Of a stretch of DNA of 64,000 nt, positions 47,116 to 58,362 are shown in pieces (within the stretch, counting starts at the first letter, position 1; the number at the start of each line of letters is the position of its first letter). The translations under genes and the position numbers were made by a program. Origin of the DNA: Ochotona curzoniae. Its lineage: Eukaryota > Chordata > Mammalia > Lagomorpha > Ochotonidae. The notes below the pieces were generated by a model that was not told the origin of the DNA, ran no database searches, and worked only from the letters and a program-made list of their open reading frames with translations. The DNA lies in NCBI RefSeq assembly GCF_017591425.1, contig NW_024467119.1, positions 26,137,001 to 26,201,000 on the forward strand, read 5' to 3'.

Positions 47116-47479
47116 AAACAGCTTCTAAAGTTAATCGATCTGCCCAAACAGCCAAGGTCAAAGAACAAGATCTCAACACAAGCTATCTGGCCCCATTGTC
47201 CCACACTTAACCAGGCTCTATCACAACATGCCATCCCAGTCAAATGGATGTCGCAGGAAATCTACTCAGCATTTTATAGTTATTTTTTCCACACAACTAC
47301 ACCCCCCAAAAAAACCTGAATTATCCCTTACACCTGGGACAAGTCTGAGAGTAAACTCACTTAGTAAGCTCAACAAAATGAGTGAGTCATCCTTAGTTAC
47401 ACAGAACTACCACACACACACACCAGTCAGCAGCCGTTTTTCAACTAAAGAATAACTAGGTGTTCTGTATAAGAAACAT

Positions 47480-48150
47480 TATTGTGCTTGTAAATCAGGC
47501 CTGAAACGACTTCACTTGGAAAATACAGGAAACCTTAATTCCCCATTTCACAATTCCAGGTGCGGATTATTTACAACGCCCAAGCCAATCACTATTTCAG
47601 GAAAACGTGGCCTAGAGCCATTAATCTCTCTGGTAAGCATCTGGAAGTTTGGCCCTTGATTTACTAAGGGAAGGGAAACTCTGTCCATATAATAGGTGCT
47701 AATCTGCTCAACACCTTGTAGCTTCCTCACTAATTGAAGACTCTTTTCTCAATTAAGAAAGTGAAACATTCTTCCAGACTCTCCTGAGGGAGGAATGCTT
47801 CCTAGGCTGCAATGTAATAATAGATTCTAGCAATAAAGGTTAAATACCTCAAACCTTCTCCTCCGTTGTAAGGATAATCAGCAGGCCTTCTAAAATATTC
47901 CTAGGAAGTACTCAAGCCTTAATGGCAGAAGGCAATCAATAACATTAAGTCCCACCAATTGGGGAGAACCTGAATTTAAAATTCCTATTATTTCCACATT
48001 TATCTTAGCATGTTTGCTTCCAATTACAATGTATGCCAGCTTTACTGTCTTGCTTCAATTACCTGGGCCCAATTTCACAATTATTGCAGCCTTGGAAAAC
48101 TCTTTATAAAAGCTAATCTTAATTTTAGGACTTCACTTCCAGAAGAAAAT
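47480..48150. promoter_or_regulatory. Candidate conserved non-coding element (unproven)
   Basis: Repeat-free sequence rich in homeodomain-like cores (taattg, caattaag, ccaattac, ttcaattacc) and SOX-like acaat motifs, with little decay into microsatellite or SINE. It lies in a 6-kb SINE-poor block upstream of nothing but the 51.6-kb exon. Composition alone suggests an enhancer-like element; conservation was not tested. Confidence 0.3.
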
Positions 48151-51100
48151 GAGAGATTTCAAGCAAATTAATATGGAATGTAAACAGGGTAACATTTAGG
48201 GAAATATTTTAGACAAATTCTCTTTCAACAAAAACAAAAAAAAGTAATTGGCAATGCCAGGAAAAACATAAGCATTATTCAAAGATAAAGCAATTTAAAG
48301 TAGGGTGTGAATCTGAACTGCTCACTGAGCTAAAGATGAAAATTCATTTGTCCTTATCAACATGAACCTCCTCTTTCAAGTGATGCATGGGTTGGCTTTG
48401 ATCTCACAGTGAAGACAACATTGTTTCTTGATAAAAAAATGTAAACAATGCTTATTAATTTTTAAAATAATGTATCATCAGTTAAAAGGCAAGTCTTGCA
48501 CAAGCTACTATAAAATAAAAAATGCTATCATTCCAGACAATTTTCCACAGTTGAAGGTAGAAAACAGTGACCAGGTGGAAGAGTAAAGACAATAGTATCA
48601 CGTCAGACTATGACAAGTTGGTGGGAAAAGAACATTAATTGGTTATACAGTGGATAAGAAACACGTTAATATAAGAATACTCGATTTTATTATATAAGGG
48701 AAGAATATCAAACTTCAAAACCGGAAGCACAAAATACACATGATAGCATTATTTCTGAGTAAATTTCAGAAGCGGACAAGATAAATGCGTGGTGTTAAGA
48801 CACTATCTTTGAGGGACAGTAGGAAGGGAATGGGAAGGAGCGTCTGAGGGCTGGCACTGATGTCTCTTGACCTGTCACACTAGTGTGTTACTTTGTGAAA
48901 AAGCACTGAACTGCACAAACAACGTCTGACCTTTTCTGTCCAATAACAGTTTTTAGAAAGAACAAAAGAGAGGATAGATGGTAGCAGAAATACAAGTGAG
49001 CTCAGAACCAATGGTATCTCATGCTAATAAATTTGCAAATCAGTAAATATGACAAATAAGACAAAAAAAAAAACCCTGCACATTACATTAATATTCTGCT
49101 CACATTTAGGACTTTTGACAGCCCTGAGCAAAGTAAGGGTACACATTCAGACTTCTATTTAGTTTGAGCAAGTAGAGCTGCATATTCAACACACATCTGT
49201 TTCCTTTGCAAATATCAGTTTCACATGAATCCGATGTTTTTTCAGGACTACTACAAGATTCAATATCTATCATGATTAAACATTTACGTAAGGAGCTATT
49301 GGTGCATATTAAAAATAGAACTGTTTAGGATTTCCCTGAATGTACCTCTGGTATTAAGCATCAAAACTGAAAGGAGCAGGGAGATGAGAGGCTGTAAAAA
49401 CAAATTCAACAACAAAAGCATCTCTTGCTGCTGCAATGCCACTGCAAAGGACAGTTAACCCAGTCACATTAAATAATTAGCAAAAACAGAAAACACTTGC
49501 AATAAGAATGCATGCTGTCTTTGAATTCTTGCACCAATGACACTCTGACCAATGATTTACTATAACAAATTCTTCTGCAAGAAATTACACTCTACGTAAA
49601 GTCAGAAACTGCAAATTTTTGAAAAACCAGACATCTAATTGATTTGGAAATTTCTTCATTTACCTAAATTTTCATCAATCTGATATCTAAACTGTTTTGT
49701 ACGAAGACTCAGCATTCTACAGAAGTCAATTCTCCTAACTGATGACCTCAATCAAAATACCAATAATAATTTTTCTAGCAAATGATTAACGACTGACTGC
49801 AGAGTACACATGGAAATATAATCAGACATGGATAGCTATAAAAATACCAGAAACAAAAAGCAATGATAAATAATCTGTCTGAATGCTAAGACATGCAACA
49901 TACAGTAAAATGGTAAGCCACTCTTGCAAGAAAATACAATCAACAGACAAAAGAGAGTTCAACAATACACCCAAGAATGCGCTGGAATTCAGACACAGCA
50001 TTCAAATCAGTGGCAAAAAGATAGATGACTTAATAAATTGTGACCAATCATCTAGCTTTCTTTGGGGGGGGGAGCTCCCTAACACTCCATATTTTATTTT
50101 TCTCATTAGCATGAAGATTTACAACATATACTTTAATTACAATTGGATCTAAATACTAAGAAGTCAATGATATAAAATGAGCTGCAAGCAAAGAGGGCCA
50201 AGCAGCAACTAAATATGTGAATCTGGCTGTGTAGGAATTGCAACGAACTGGAAAACATTAGTCCCTGCTTTTTCAGTCAGCTTAAAAAAAAAAAAAAAGA
50301 TCAAATCTCTGTGAAGCAAATGCATAAAACAGATGTCTGCAGCAGAAAATCAAGTGGGAGTTCTGGTTGACCTTTAGGCCGAGGGGACCTGACATTGTGG
50401 CACACCTGAAAAGCATACCACTAGCAAGTTCCACATTAGGTAGTTTACATCCAAAAAATATTCAAAACTATCTGAACACTGCTAGACGGCAATGTGAACC
50501 CACTGTTGCTAATCTTAAAAATTCCAAGAGCTTTGTTATGTAACAAATGTTGGCAAATAATCTCTCTTTCAGAAAGCTGTGAGGAAGCCAACCAAACCCC
50601 ATATGTTGACCAGACCTGTCCCATGGGCCACCAGCTTACAAGCTCTGATTTAAATGCAAAAAAGTGCTAGCAAAAAGCACATGCCACCATTTTCACAATA
50701 TTGGCACAGGAAGGACCTGTATAAGCAAACCAAAAACTAGAACCTATAAAGGATAAGACCTTTAATACACAAAAATTTAAAACTTAGGTGTATTGTAAAG
50801 AAACCTCAAGACAAATGAGAACTCCTTCCTTTTATCTCTGGTCTCTAGTTCCATGTGGAGAGCTGCAACCTGGGGTACCCGTCTTCCTGTGGTGGGGGAG
50901 GAGAGGGTCCCCCAGGGCGACAGAGTGGAGGAATTTTCTAAATGAACTGGAGAGGGCAGAGGAAGCGGCAAAGCCTCAAGGACTGTCTTTAGAGGTACCA
51001 TCATTCATTGTTACTTAGTAAATACTACACGTTTCAATCAACATTTTCTTATACTTTAATATAATTTGGAACAGCATTTGATCACTGATATTCTTGCTCG

Positions 51101-51620
51101 ATATTCAATGAGTTCATCTTCATGAAACTGATTTTGGAATACATTCCCTGCCATCACCCCTGGTCCCTTAGTTTGTGTATGTAATAAGGCATTGAAGAGT
51201 GTGTGCACAGTCCAGGGAAGACATATGAAGGTAATAAAATGTAACTATGACAGAATCCCCTCCATCCAGGCTCTCTTAAAGGAATGGATTGACCATATCT
51301 GCTTCAGCATGCACTAAATACAAATATATTTCCCCCGAAAAAACTACAATATGGACTTGTGTCTGAAATGCAGAATTAAGATGCTGATCTAATCTAATGT
51401 CCACATTTTAAAGACACGAGTTAAGAGATTCAGAGATTGCTAGATTTATAGAAAAAATGTAGCTAGTCTAGCAGGTTTGACTTTAGGGAGAAAAAATTCA
51501 AAATTTCTAACATTTCCTACTCCAGAATTCACACACACACATACAAAAATAACAAATTTACTTTTTGAAAAGCTAATTCTAAAACTGAGCCTCAGCTGGT
51601 CTGGGGACATGGATCGCATG
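48151..51620. other. SINE-poor unique sequence, presumably intronic
   Basis: About 3.5 kb without a clear repeat, apart from a possible decayed CSINE head at 50385-50460. A GC-rich patch stands out at 50830-51000. No other supported exon. Confidence 0.45.
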
Positions 51621-51625
51621 CTTAC

Positions 51626-51701
51626 CTGTTGCTGCTGCCGCCGGTGACTCTATCAGGGAATGCCATTGCTGCAGTCAGTGCCAAGCGGCAAGTCCATTCA
51701 T
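51626..51701 (-). other. Probable spliced exon (76 nt), likely 5' leader or first coding exon of an unrecognised minus-strand gene
   Basis: Read on the minus strand, a run of about 18 T ends in GCAG, a near-ideal acceptor. It is followed by 76 nt of balanced composition and then CAG|GTAAGC, a near-consensus donor, so the exon runs from 51701 down to 51626. The surrounding DNA is AT-rich and SINE-poor. The exon has three ATGs, one per frame. The first gives 8 codons then TGA and the second gives 14 codons then TGA. The third (51664-51666, GCAGCAATGG, G at -3 and +4) stays open to the donor and would start MAFPDRVTGGSSN. That same frame is open across the whole exon, so it could also be an internal coding exon. 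Two short upstream frames fit a 5' leader. I do not recognise the peptide and cannot name the gene. Confidence 0.6.
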
Positions 51702-51924
51702 CTGCAAAAAAAAAAAAAAAAAAGGAGTGAACTCATGACTTATTTGAAGACAAAGTTCTCATTTGAATTAGATGATGGGATGATTTTTCACCAACTCCCA
51801 GTTTGAATAGGTGAACATACATCAAAGACCAAATACATCCTTAATTTGCATATTTCTACACATCTCAGCAAACACACACACACTATCATGGGGAAATGAA
51901 ATCTCAATCTCCTTTTAACTTATT

Positions 51925-52072
51925 TTTTAGCACTATGTTAAGCTCGTCACATAAATATTACAATAAACTTGCAAAGTAAATAAAAGATGTGAATATCCAA
52001 TTTTATAGATAAGACAGACTCAGATGTAAAAAATTTGCCAGAGATTACAAGTTCTATCAGCATACTCAAAAA
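51925..52072 (-). repeat. MIR fragment
   Basis: 'gatgtgaatatccaattttatagataag' through 'ttgccagagattacaagttc' matches the reverse MIR core. Confidence 0.65.
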
Positions 52073-53200
52073 AAAAAACCCACTATCCAGTAGGAAAGGG
52101 GAGGAAATCAACAAGTGATCTTCAATGCTTGAATGTAACCAGAAATGGGCCCCAGCAAAAGCCAATATTAAGATTTTACTTTTACTCATAAACGGTACTT
52201 AATCCTTTAGACAAATTTCTTGAAGCAGAAATGCAGTGTAGGAAATTTATTCAATCTGAGCAGCAGCCTTGGATATCTTGTGTATGTCTAGAAACAAGCC
52301 CTCTCAGGTTAACACTATCAACAGCTGTTTCCTTTTCCCACTCTTGTATATATTTGTAAAGTGTACTATCCCGACTTGCTTTAAATAGCACCTATTTTTT
52401 TTTCAAACATCCTTAAGGCAAAGGTACCTTACTAAATTATCATAGTACAGATATAACAAACTACTTGATGCAAATGGAAACACTACATTAAATATGTAAT
52501 CATTTTAACAGGCCTAGTAGGATGAAGAGGCAAAAAACGTTACAATGTGAGCTAAAGCTGGAACACTAAACAAGGTCCCTCATAGCTCTATTCTGACTAC
52601 TGATAAGGTCTGTTATCTCCCTCTCCAAGAAATTTAGATTGTTGACTTGCTAACTACAATGTTTCCACCCTAGCAGATATGATCACTTTATCTCCTTTTT
52701 CAAAAAATTGCAACATGCTGTTGCATTTATTCTAGTTAAACTGGCACTGGCAGGGCTTAAATTTTGCAGTGTCAAACATGTTTTGAAGTCATTAACTCCA
52801 ACCGGCCACAGTGGTCCTAGAAAGTTTCACAAATCTTGCTCTCTCCCCTCTCCTTTCCTCCCCTCCCCCACCACTTTCTCTTTTGCTATTTTCCCTTCCC
52901 TCTTTGCCCCAATCCTTTAAGTATATTCTGTCTCCTAAGTATATTCTGAGAGCACCTTTGCTGGGTGCTCTCATTTTCTGGCACACAGTAAGTAATCAAT
53001 GAAACGGTGTTGTTTGTAAATTAGCATCATTCTTCATAATATTTCCTTAACAGCATCAGGAAACTCAAAGTCCCGCTGTCATCCCCCCACTATCAATGAA
53101 ATATGTTCAACGCTCCTGCAACTCAACAGCACCCATCCACAGAGCCTTAGCAGGACAACAGCTAGGCAGGGGAAAGGTTAGGCTCTTGCTAGCCACCAAT
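52073..53200. other. Non-coding stretch
   Basis: T/C-rich patch at 52840-52910. 'ctggcacacagtaagtaatcaatgaa' at about 52980 resembles a MIR 3' end. No exon supported. Confidence 0.4.
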
Positions 53201-53369
53201 CTGTAGATGTGTCTATTCATCTACTCAATGAAGTAGAAAACACTTTTTGAGCATCAGCTCTGAGCATGGGTACTGAGAAAAATGAGCGAAGAAAATAGAC
53301 TACTGCCACCCCTGAGCTTACATACTGCAGAAAACAAAGATGTATTAATAAAAAACATACAGATGTTAG

Positions 53370-53730
53370 GGCCTGGCACTGTGGCCTAGCAGCTAAAGTC
53401 CTCGCCTTGAACACCCCAGGATCCCATATGGGCACCTGTTCTAATCCAGGCAGCTCTACTTCCCTTCCAGCTCCCTGCTTGTGGCCTGGGAAAGCAGTCA
53501 AGGACTGCTCAAAGCCTTGGGACCCTGCACCCACGTGGGAGACCCGGAGGAGGTTCCTGGCTCCTGGCTTTGGATTGGCTCAGCACCAGCCATTGTGGTC
53601 AATTGGGGAGTGAATCTGGGGAGTGAATCTTTGGATGGAAGATCCTCCTCTCTTTCTCTCCTCCTCTCTGTATATCAGACTTTGCACTAAAAATAAATAA
53701 ATCTTTAAAAAAAATTGTCAAAAAATATAT
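53370..53730 (+). repeat. CSINE with target-site duplication and small internal duplication
   Basis: Duplication atacagatgttag (53357-53369) and atacgatgttag (53731-53742). A 13-bp 'ggggagtgaatct' unit occurs twice in tandem near 53605-53632. Confidence 0.93.
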
Positions 53731-53742
53731 ATACGATGTTAG

Positions 53743-54290
53743 ACATTTAAAAGTATTATAGAGCAATCAGTACTATAGAATGCCAGAGAAGAAATAGAGT
53801 GGTGCTGCAATTTTATACAGGGTATTGTTTTAGAGAATCTAACACTTGCACAAAGACTTTAGGGGGTGGTCACAGCCATGCATGTCTTGAACAGAAAGTA
53901 ATCCTGGAGACTGATAGAAAGACAGAGATGAGTGAACCCGGGGGTGTGGCCACTCGAGAGCCTCAACATTCTGGCTGAGTGGGTGGGTGGGATACAAAGT
54001 GAGGGAGACCCATACCAATGGCACAGCAGGGGTCCTGCCTGCACAAAATCCCTAATTTGGCTGCAAGGCAGGATTCTCCCCACAGTGGCAAGGGTAGGCA
54101 GACTACATCACTAGACTGACTCGTGTCTTAGTCATGCTTCAAAAGAAGCACCAGACTCAGCCTGCAAAAGGCAGTTTAGAGTGCTGACGTATGAGCTGCG
54201 CAACTGCTACCGCCACGCACGCAACTCGGACCTAAGGGCTGGTTGGCCGATTGCAGGCAGGAAATCATTGTGCTAAGCCATGGCCAAGAA
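53743..54290. other. Non-coding stretch with CpG-rich patch
   Basis: 54185-54255 has about eight CpGs in 70 bp, far above its surroundings. No repeat family could be assigned with confidence. Confidence 0.4.
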
Positions 54291-54640
54291 AAGAATTTAG
54301 CATATGTTTCAGTTTAGCAATTCTCCTCCAAGAAATCATTCTCAAAAATATAGTTACAGTGTAAAAGGAAATTCTGCAACAAATACTGTTTATCGTATTT
54401 TTTTTATAAAGTGGCAACAACATCACACATACCAACACATAAATAGCCAAATCAATTATGGCCTACAATAATGAGATGTAATGTAGCATCAAAAATAATG
54501 AGATAGGTTTATCTAAACAACATCCAAATAAAATGTACAACACGAGCCAATTAGTTTAAAAAGAAAATGCTTTGTTTTCAAGGAAATGCATAACACACAG
54601 TGTTTAGAAAAACATACACCAAATGCCTAACAGTAGCTTT
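54291..54640 (+). repeat. Old L1 3' fragment
   Basis: 'ctccaagaaatcattctcaaa', 'aatcaattatggcctacaataatgagatg' and 'aggtttatctaaacaacatcc' follow the order of old L1 3' ends. Confidence 0.65.
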
Positions 54641-54705
54641 TCTGGAATGGGAAGAGAATTGGATGAAGAGTAGCGAGATCCAAAGGGAGAGATACATATT
54701 TTATT

Positions 54706-55027
54706 TTTTTTTTTAAGATTTATTTTTTTATTGGAAAGGCAGATTTAGAGAGAGAAGAGAAAGAAACATCTTCCATCTGCTAATTCATTCTCCAAGTGGC
54801 CACAATGGCCAGAGCTGAGCTGATCTGAAATCAGGAGCCAGGAGCTCTGTCTGGGTCTCCCACACAGGTACACGGTCCCAAGACTTTGGGTCATCCTTCA
54901 CTGATTTCCCATGCCACAAGCAGGGAGCTGGATGGGAAGTGGAGCAACCAGGATATGAACTCACGATCATTTGGCGGGCCACATTCCAAGTGAAGATCTA
55001 GCCACTAAGCCATCTCGCTGAACCCCG
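54706..55027 (-). repeat. CSINE
   Basis: T-run, 'taagatttatttttttattggaaaggcag', reverse body to 'ccatctcgctgaaccc'. Flanked by loosely repeated 'tattttatt'. Confidence 0.92.
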
Positions 55028-55107
55028 TATTTTATTCTTATGCTGTGGATCTTTTGAACAATATTTCATGGTTCTGTTAACTTACAAAATTAAAATGAAA
55101 AAATATT

Positions 55108-55446
55108 GGGACCAACATGGTGGCATAGCCCGCTAAGCCTCCTCCTACAGCATCAGCAACCCATACTGGTGGCTGTTCATGTACTGGCTGCTCCACTTGC
55201 TATCCAGTTTCCTGACTGTGGCCTGAGAAAGAAGTAGAGAATGGCTCAGGTACTTGTGCCCCTGAACCCACATGGGAAACCTGGAAGAGGATCCTGGCTT
55301 TGGATCAGCTCAGCTCCAGCCACTTGTGGCCATTTGGAGCAGTGAAATCAGAGGATGGAAGATTTCTCTCTCTCTCTCTTTCCCTCTCTCACTCTTTCCC
55401 TGTGTAACTCTGACTTTAAGATAAGCAATAAAATAAGCATTCAAAA
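55108..55446 (+). repeat. CSINE
   Basis: 'gggaccaacatggtggcatagcccgctaag' head, full body, (TC)n and tail. Confidence 0.92.
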
Positions 55447-55454
55447 AAATTACT

Positions 55455-55780
55455 AGGATTGACATTGTGGTACAACAAGGAAAGCTGTGTGATGGTAGCA
55501 TGCAATATATGATAGTGCTTGTATAAATCTTGGCTATTCCACTTCCAATTCAACTTCCTAGTAATGCACCTGGGAAAGCAACAGGATGGCCTGGAGTACG
55601 TGGGCCCCTGTCGCCCACAAGGGAGAGCCAAATGGATTTCCCTGGTTCCTGCCTTTAGGTTGGCCTTGACTTGGCTGTTGCAGCCACTTGGGAAGTAAAC
55701 CAGCAGACTGAAGAACCTTTTCTCTGTCTCTCCCTCTCTTCACCTCTCTTTCAAATAAACCCAGCTTTAAAAATATTATA
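55455..55780 (+). repeat. CSINE, old
   Basis: 'aggattgacattgtggtacaac' head, body, 'ctctctttcaaataaaccc' tail. Tandem with the previous copy. Confidence 0.87.
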
Positions 55781-55957
55781 CATATTAAAACTATTTATTT
55801 AGATACAGGACTAAGGAGAAGAAAAATATACTGGCCTACAAAAACTGAAATCGGAAGGGCTTTTCTGAAGTTGTAACATATTTTTACATCGATTTCACCA
55901 AACTATACATAAAAGTAGAATAACAGGAGAGGACAGTTAAAAAAAATTTCCCACTTG

Positions 55958-56258
55958 AGTAGGTGTTGTGGTATAGCACATTAAGCCCACTTTCATGCAG
56001 GAGTACTGGTTTGAATTCTGGCACCAATATTTTGAATCCATCTCCTTGCTAATGCATCGCAGGAGGAAGCAGATGAATGACTCAATTACTTGGACTCCTG
56101 TCCTGGCCTCAACCTGGCCTATTTGTTGTGGGGCATCTGGGGACAGAATCAATCAACTCTCCATCTCAATCTCTCTCTCTCTCTCTCTCTGTGTCTCTCT
56201 CTCTCTCTCTGTGTGCTCCTCAAGTAAATAAAAAAAAAATAAAATAAACATTTTTTTA
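55958..56258 (+). repeat. CSINE, old, with expanded (CT)n
   Basis: 'gtaggtgttgtggtatagcac' head, body. Its CT stretch has expanded to about 50 bp (56165-56215). Confidence 0.87.
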
Positions 56259-56287
56259 AAGTCCTCCCATTAAGAAAATACAAGAGT

Positions 56288-56376
56288 GGGCATTTAGCAT
56301 AGCAGTATCAACCAGACCTTTGTTACAGAGTAGTGCTATACAGCAGAAAGATGGATGGCTCAAGTGAGCAGCACAT
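56288..56376 (+). repeat. CSINE fragment
   Basis: 'gtgggcatttagcatagcag' head and 'gaaagatggatggctcaag' body piece. Confidence 0.5.
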
Positions 56377-56389
56377 TCACCTGAAAAAT

Positions 56390-56548
56390 AATCTCTTTAT
56401 CAGTCTCAGTGTTTCTGTTTCCAGAAGTGAGACAATAGCCCCTATGTTACAATCACTGAGAAGAAGTAGCATCACTTGGCTAAAACGCCTAGCATACCGA
56501 TAATCTACAGGCACCCAATACATAACAGCTGCCATTATTAAAGTCAGC
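56390..56548 (+). repeat. MIR SINE
   Basis: 'cagtctcagtgtttctgtttcc', 'gagacaatagcccctatgtta', 'ctaaaacgcctagcataccg' and 'acagctgccattatta' follow plus-strand MIR. Confidence 0.75.
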
Positions 56549-56899
56549 AATATCCACATTCAATTCTACTTAAGTGATGCAGATTGTTTCATCTGGGAAC
56601 GCATCAGGTCTGCTTAGGGAGTCATAAAAAGAGGTCTTCAAAAAGTTCATGGAAAAGGAATACGTGGGAACAGAACTTCACAAGGACTTCAAAACTTTCT
56701 GCACCAAAATAAACTTACTTTATTCTGCCCATTGTGAATACCCTCCTGATATTTTTTAATGTTCTCTTCTGGATTATTAAGTAGTTTACAAAGACAGCAC
56801 ATCCTGGGGAACCTTCTCTCAGGAGTTTTAGGACACAACATACTTATTAAAGGTCCACCTGCAACTACCATTCTTCTCTAGGGCCTTATCTTTCTCATT

Positions 56900-57008
56900 A
56901 GTTATTAATGGGACTTCACAGGGCTGCTGTAGGATTACACAAAATATTTGTAAATTTCTGGCACAATGTTTGGCTTATAGAAAGCACTCCATAAAGGGAT
57001 GCAGTTGT
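56900..57008 (+). repeat. MIR 3' half
   Basis: 'cacagggctgctgtaggattac' and 'tctggcacaatgtttggcttatag' match the MIR 3' half. Confidence 0.75.
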
Positions 57009-57048
57009 TGTTCTGGTTCATTTTTTGTCTAGTCAGTAATACATGGGA

Positions 57049-58350
57049 TTCCTACAGGGCATGCCTAAGTCAGAGTGAGTGGGGGTTGGTTGGGCTTTGC
57101 CTCAACATCAGCTGACAGATGCTGGCACTGGGGGCTAATTCTGTCAAATTAAACTGCAGAACTACCTGAAGAGTGCAAGATCCAGGAGTGTGAGTGAGCC
57201 CAGTAAGGAAACACTGGGCAGGCATCTCCCTCTTGGGTTGCCACTCTGACTGACTGGTAAGTATGAAAGACAGGACTGGGGCAGGCATGTCTAGACAGAT
57301 AGTGGCACCCACTGGCACATGTGTGGGCTGGACAGTGGGGCTGGTTGGGTTAAACTAACCTTAAATGCTCACTGACATGTATGAAAACAGAATGGGATGT
57401 GGGACAGACTAGACCAGTCTGCTGTACATATGGGCGAGCATGGGAACCAGGGCGGGGGGTGAGCCCGGTGGGGGTTAATGCGGATTGCTCTGACCAGGCT
57501 GCAGCTCCCAACGGTTTGTGTGAGGGCAAAGTATGTGAGAAGCAGGATCAGGCTGACTGCAACACCCATTGGTTTGTGTAGAAGACAGGGCTGGAAACAG
57601 AACTGACCCAGCAATTGCAACTACCAGCATATGCATAAGCTGATTAGGGTGACGAACTGTGCCAAACCCTGTATTGGCAAGCACACACAAGAATCAGGTC
57701 TGGGACCACCTCAGATGAAGTTTCTTTGGGGATCCCCACAACTGAACTGCTGGATTTAGAGCCCCAACCATGGAGAGAATTGCAGGTTCTATGGTCTGAC
57801 TATGAAGTACATGTGTCAAAGCTGAGCCTCCTCAGTGGTTCCAATAGAGCAGTGAACAGTATATCCATGTGCACATGGAGGATATGACAGTACATTGGAG
57901 TCTGCAGAGGACAGTTCGTACCACTACAGAGGACAAAAGACAAAACAAATTGATCAACTACCCCAGCCAAGAGTTGGCAGTGAGTAGCTAGTCAGAGACT
58001 CTAAGATGGACTATGTCAACCAGTGGATTCTGGAGAGATTTCATTGTGATTGGAGTGGCAAGATAGGCAGTAATTCAGAACTGCTGAATTACTGAAACCT
58101 TGTAAGCAGAATCCTCAGAGCATGCCCCATATCAGGGACCCTAAGGTGTCCTCCATCCCAGGGTGCAGAGGCGTGTAGGAGGTTGGGTGTGGCTTCACTC
58201 CTTGTCTACCTCCTTCCCCCAGATACAGCAAGGACAAAAAGAGAATGTGAATATGGTGATCTCACCCCCCTTCCTGTAGCTCTTGACCCTTATCACCCTA
58301 ATCAACTATGTAAAAGTCATCACAAATAAAAATAATAATTTAAAAAGTAA
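57049..58350 (+). repeat. Element B retroposon, longest copy (about 1.3 kb) with target-site duplication
   Basis: A 12-bp duplication taataca[t/c]ggga lies at 57037-57048 and 58351-58362. The 5' 600 bp contain degenerate internal units ('ggtaagtatgaaagacagg..', 'catgtatgaaaacagaatggg', 'gtgtagaagacagggctgg'). The 3' end reads 'cttgacccttatcaccctaatcaactatgtaaaagtc' then A/T-rich. It has no LINE coding frame, so it is probably the 3' UTR of a lagomorph LINE. Copies at 19081, 20659 and 27030 are shorter. Confidence 0.8.
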
Positions 58351-58362
58351 TAATACACGGGA

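Noticed and set aside
56165..56215. (CT)n tract as a possible regulatory GAGA-type site
   Set aside because: It is the expanded CT stretch of a CSINE.
57070..57690. Minus-strand frames of 70-83 codons in element B
   Set aside because: Short, no LINE protein features; the region behaves as a non-coding 3' UTR-like repeat.
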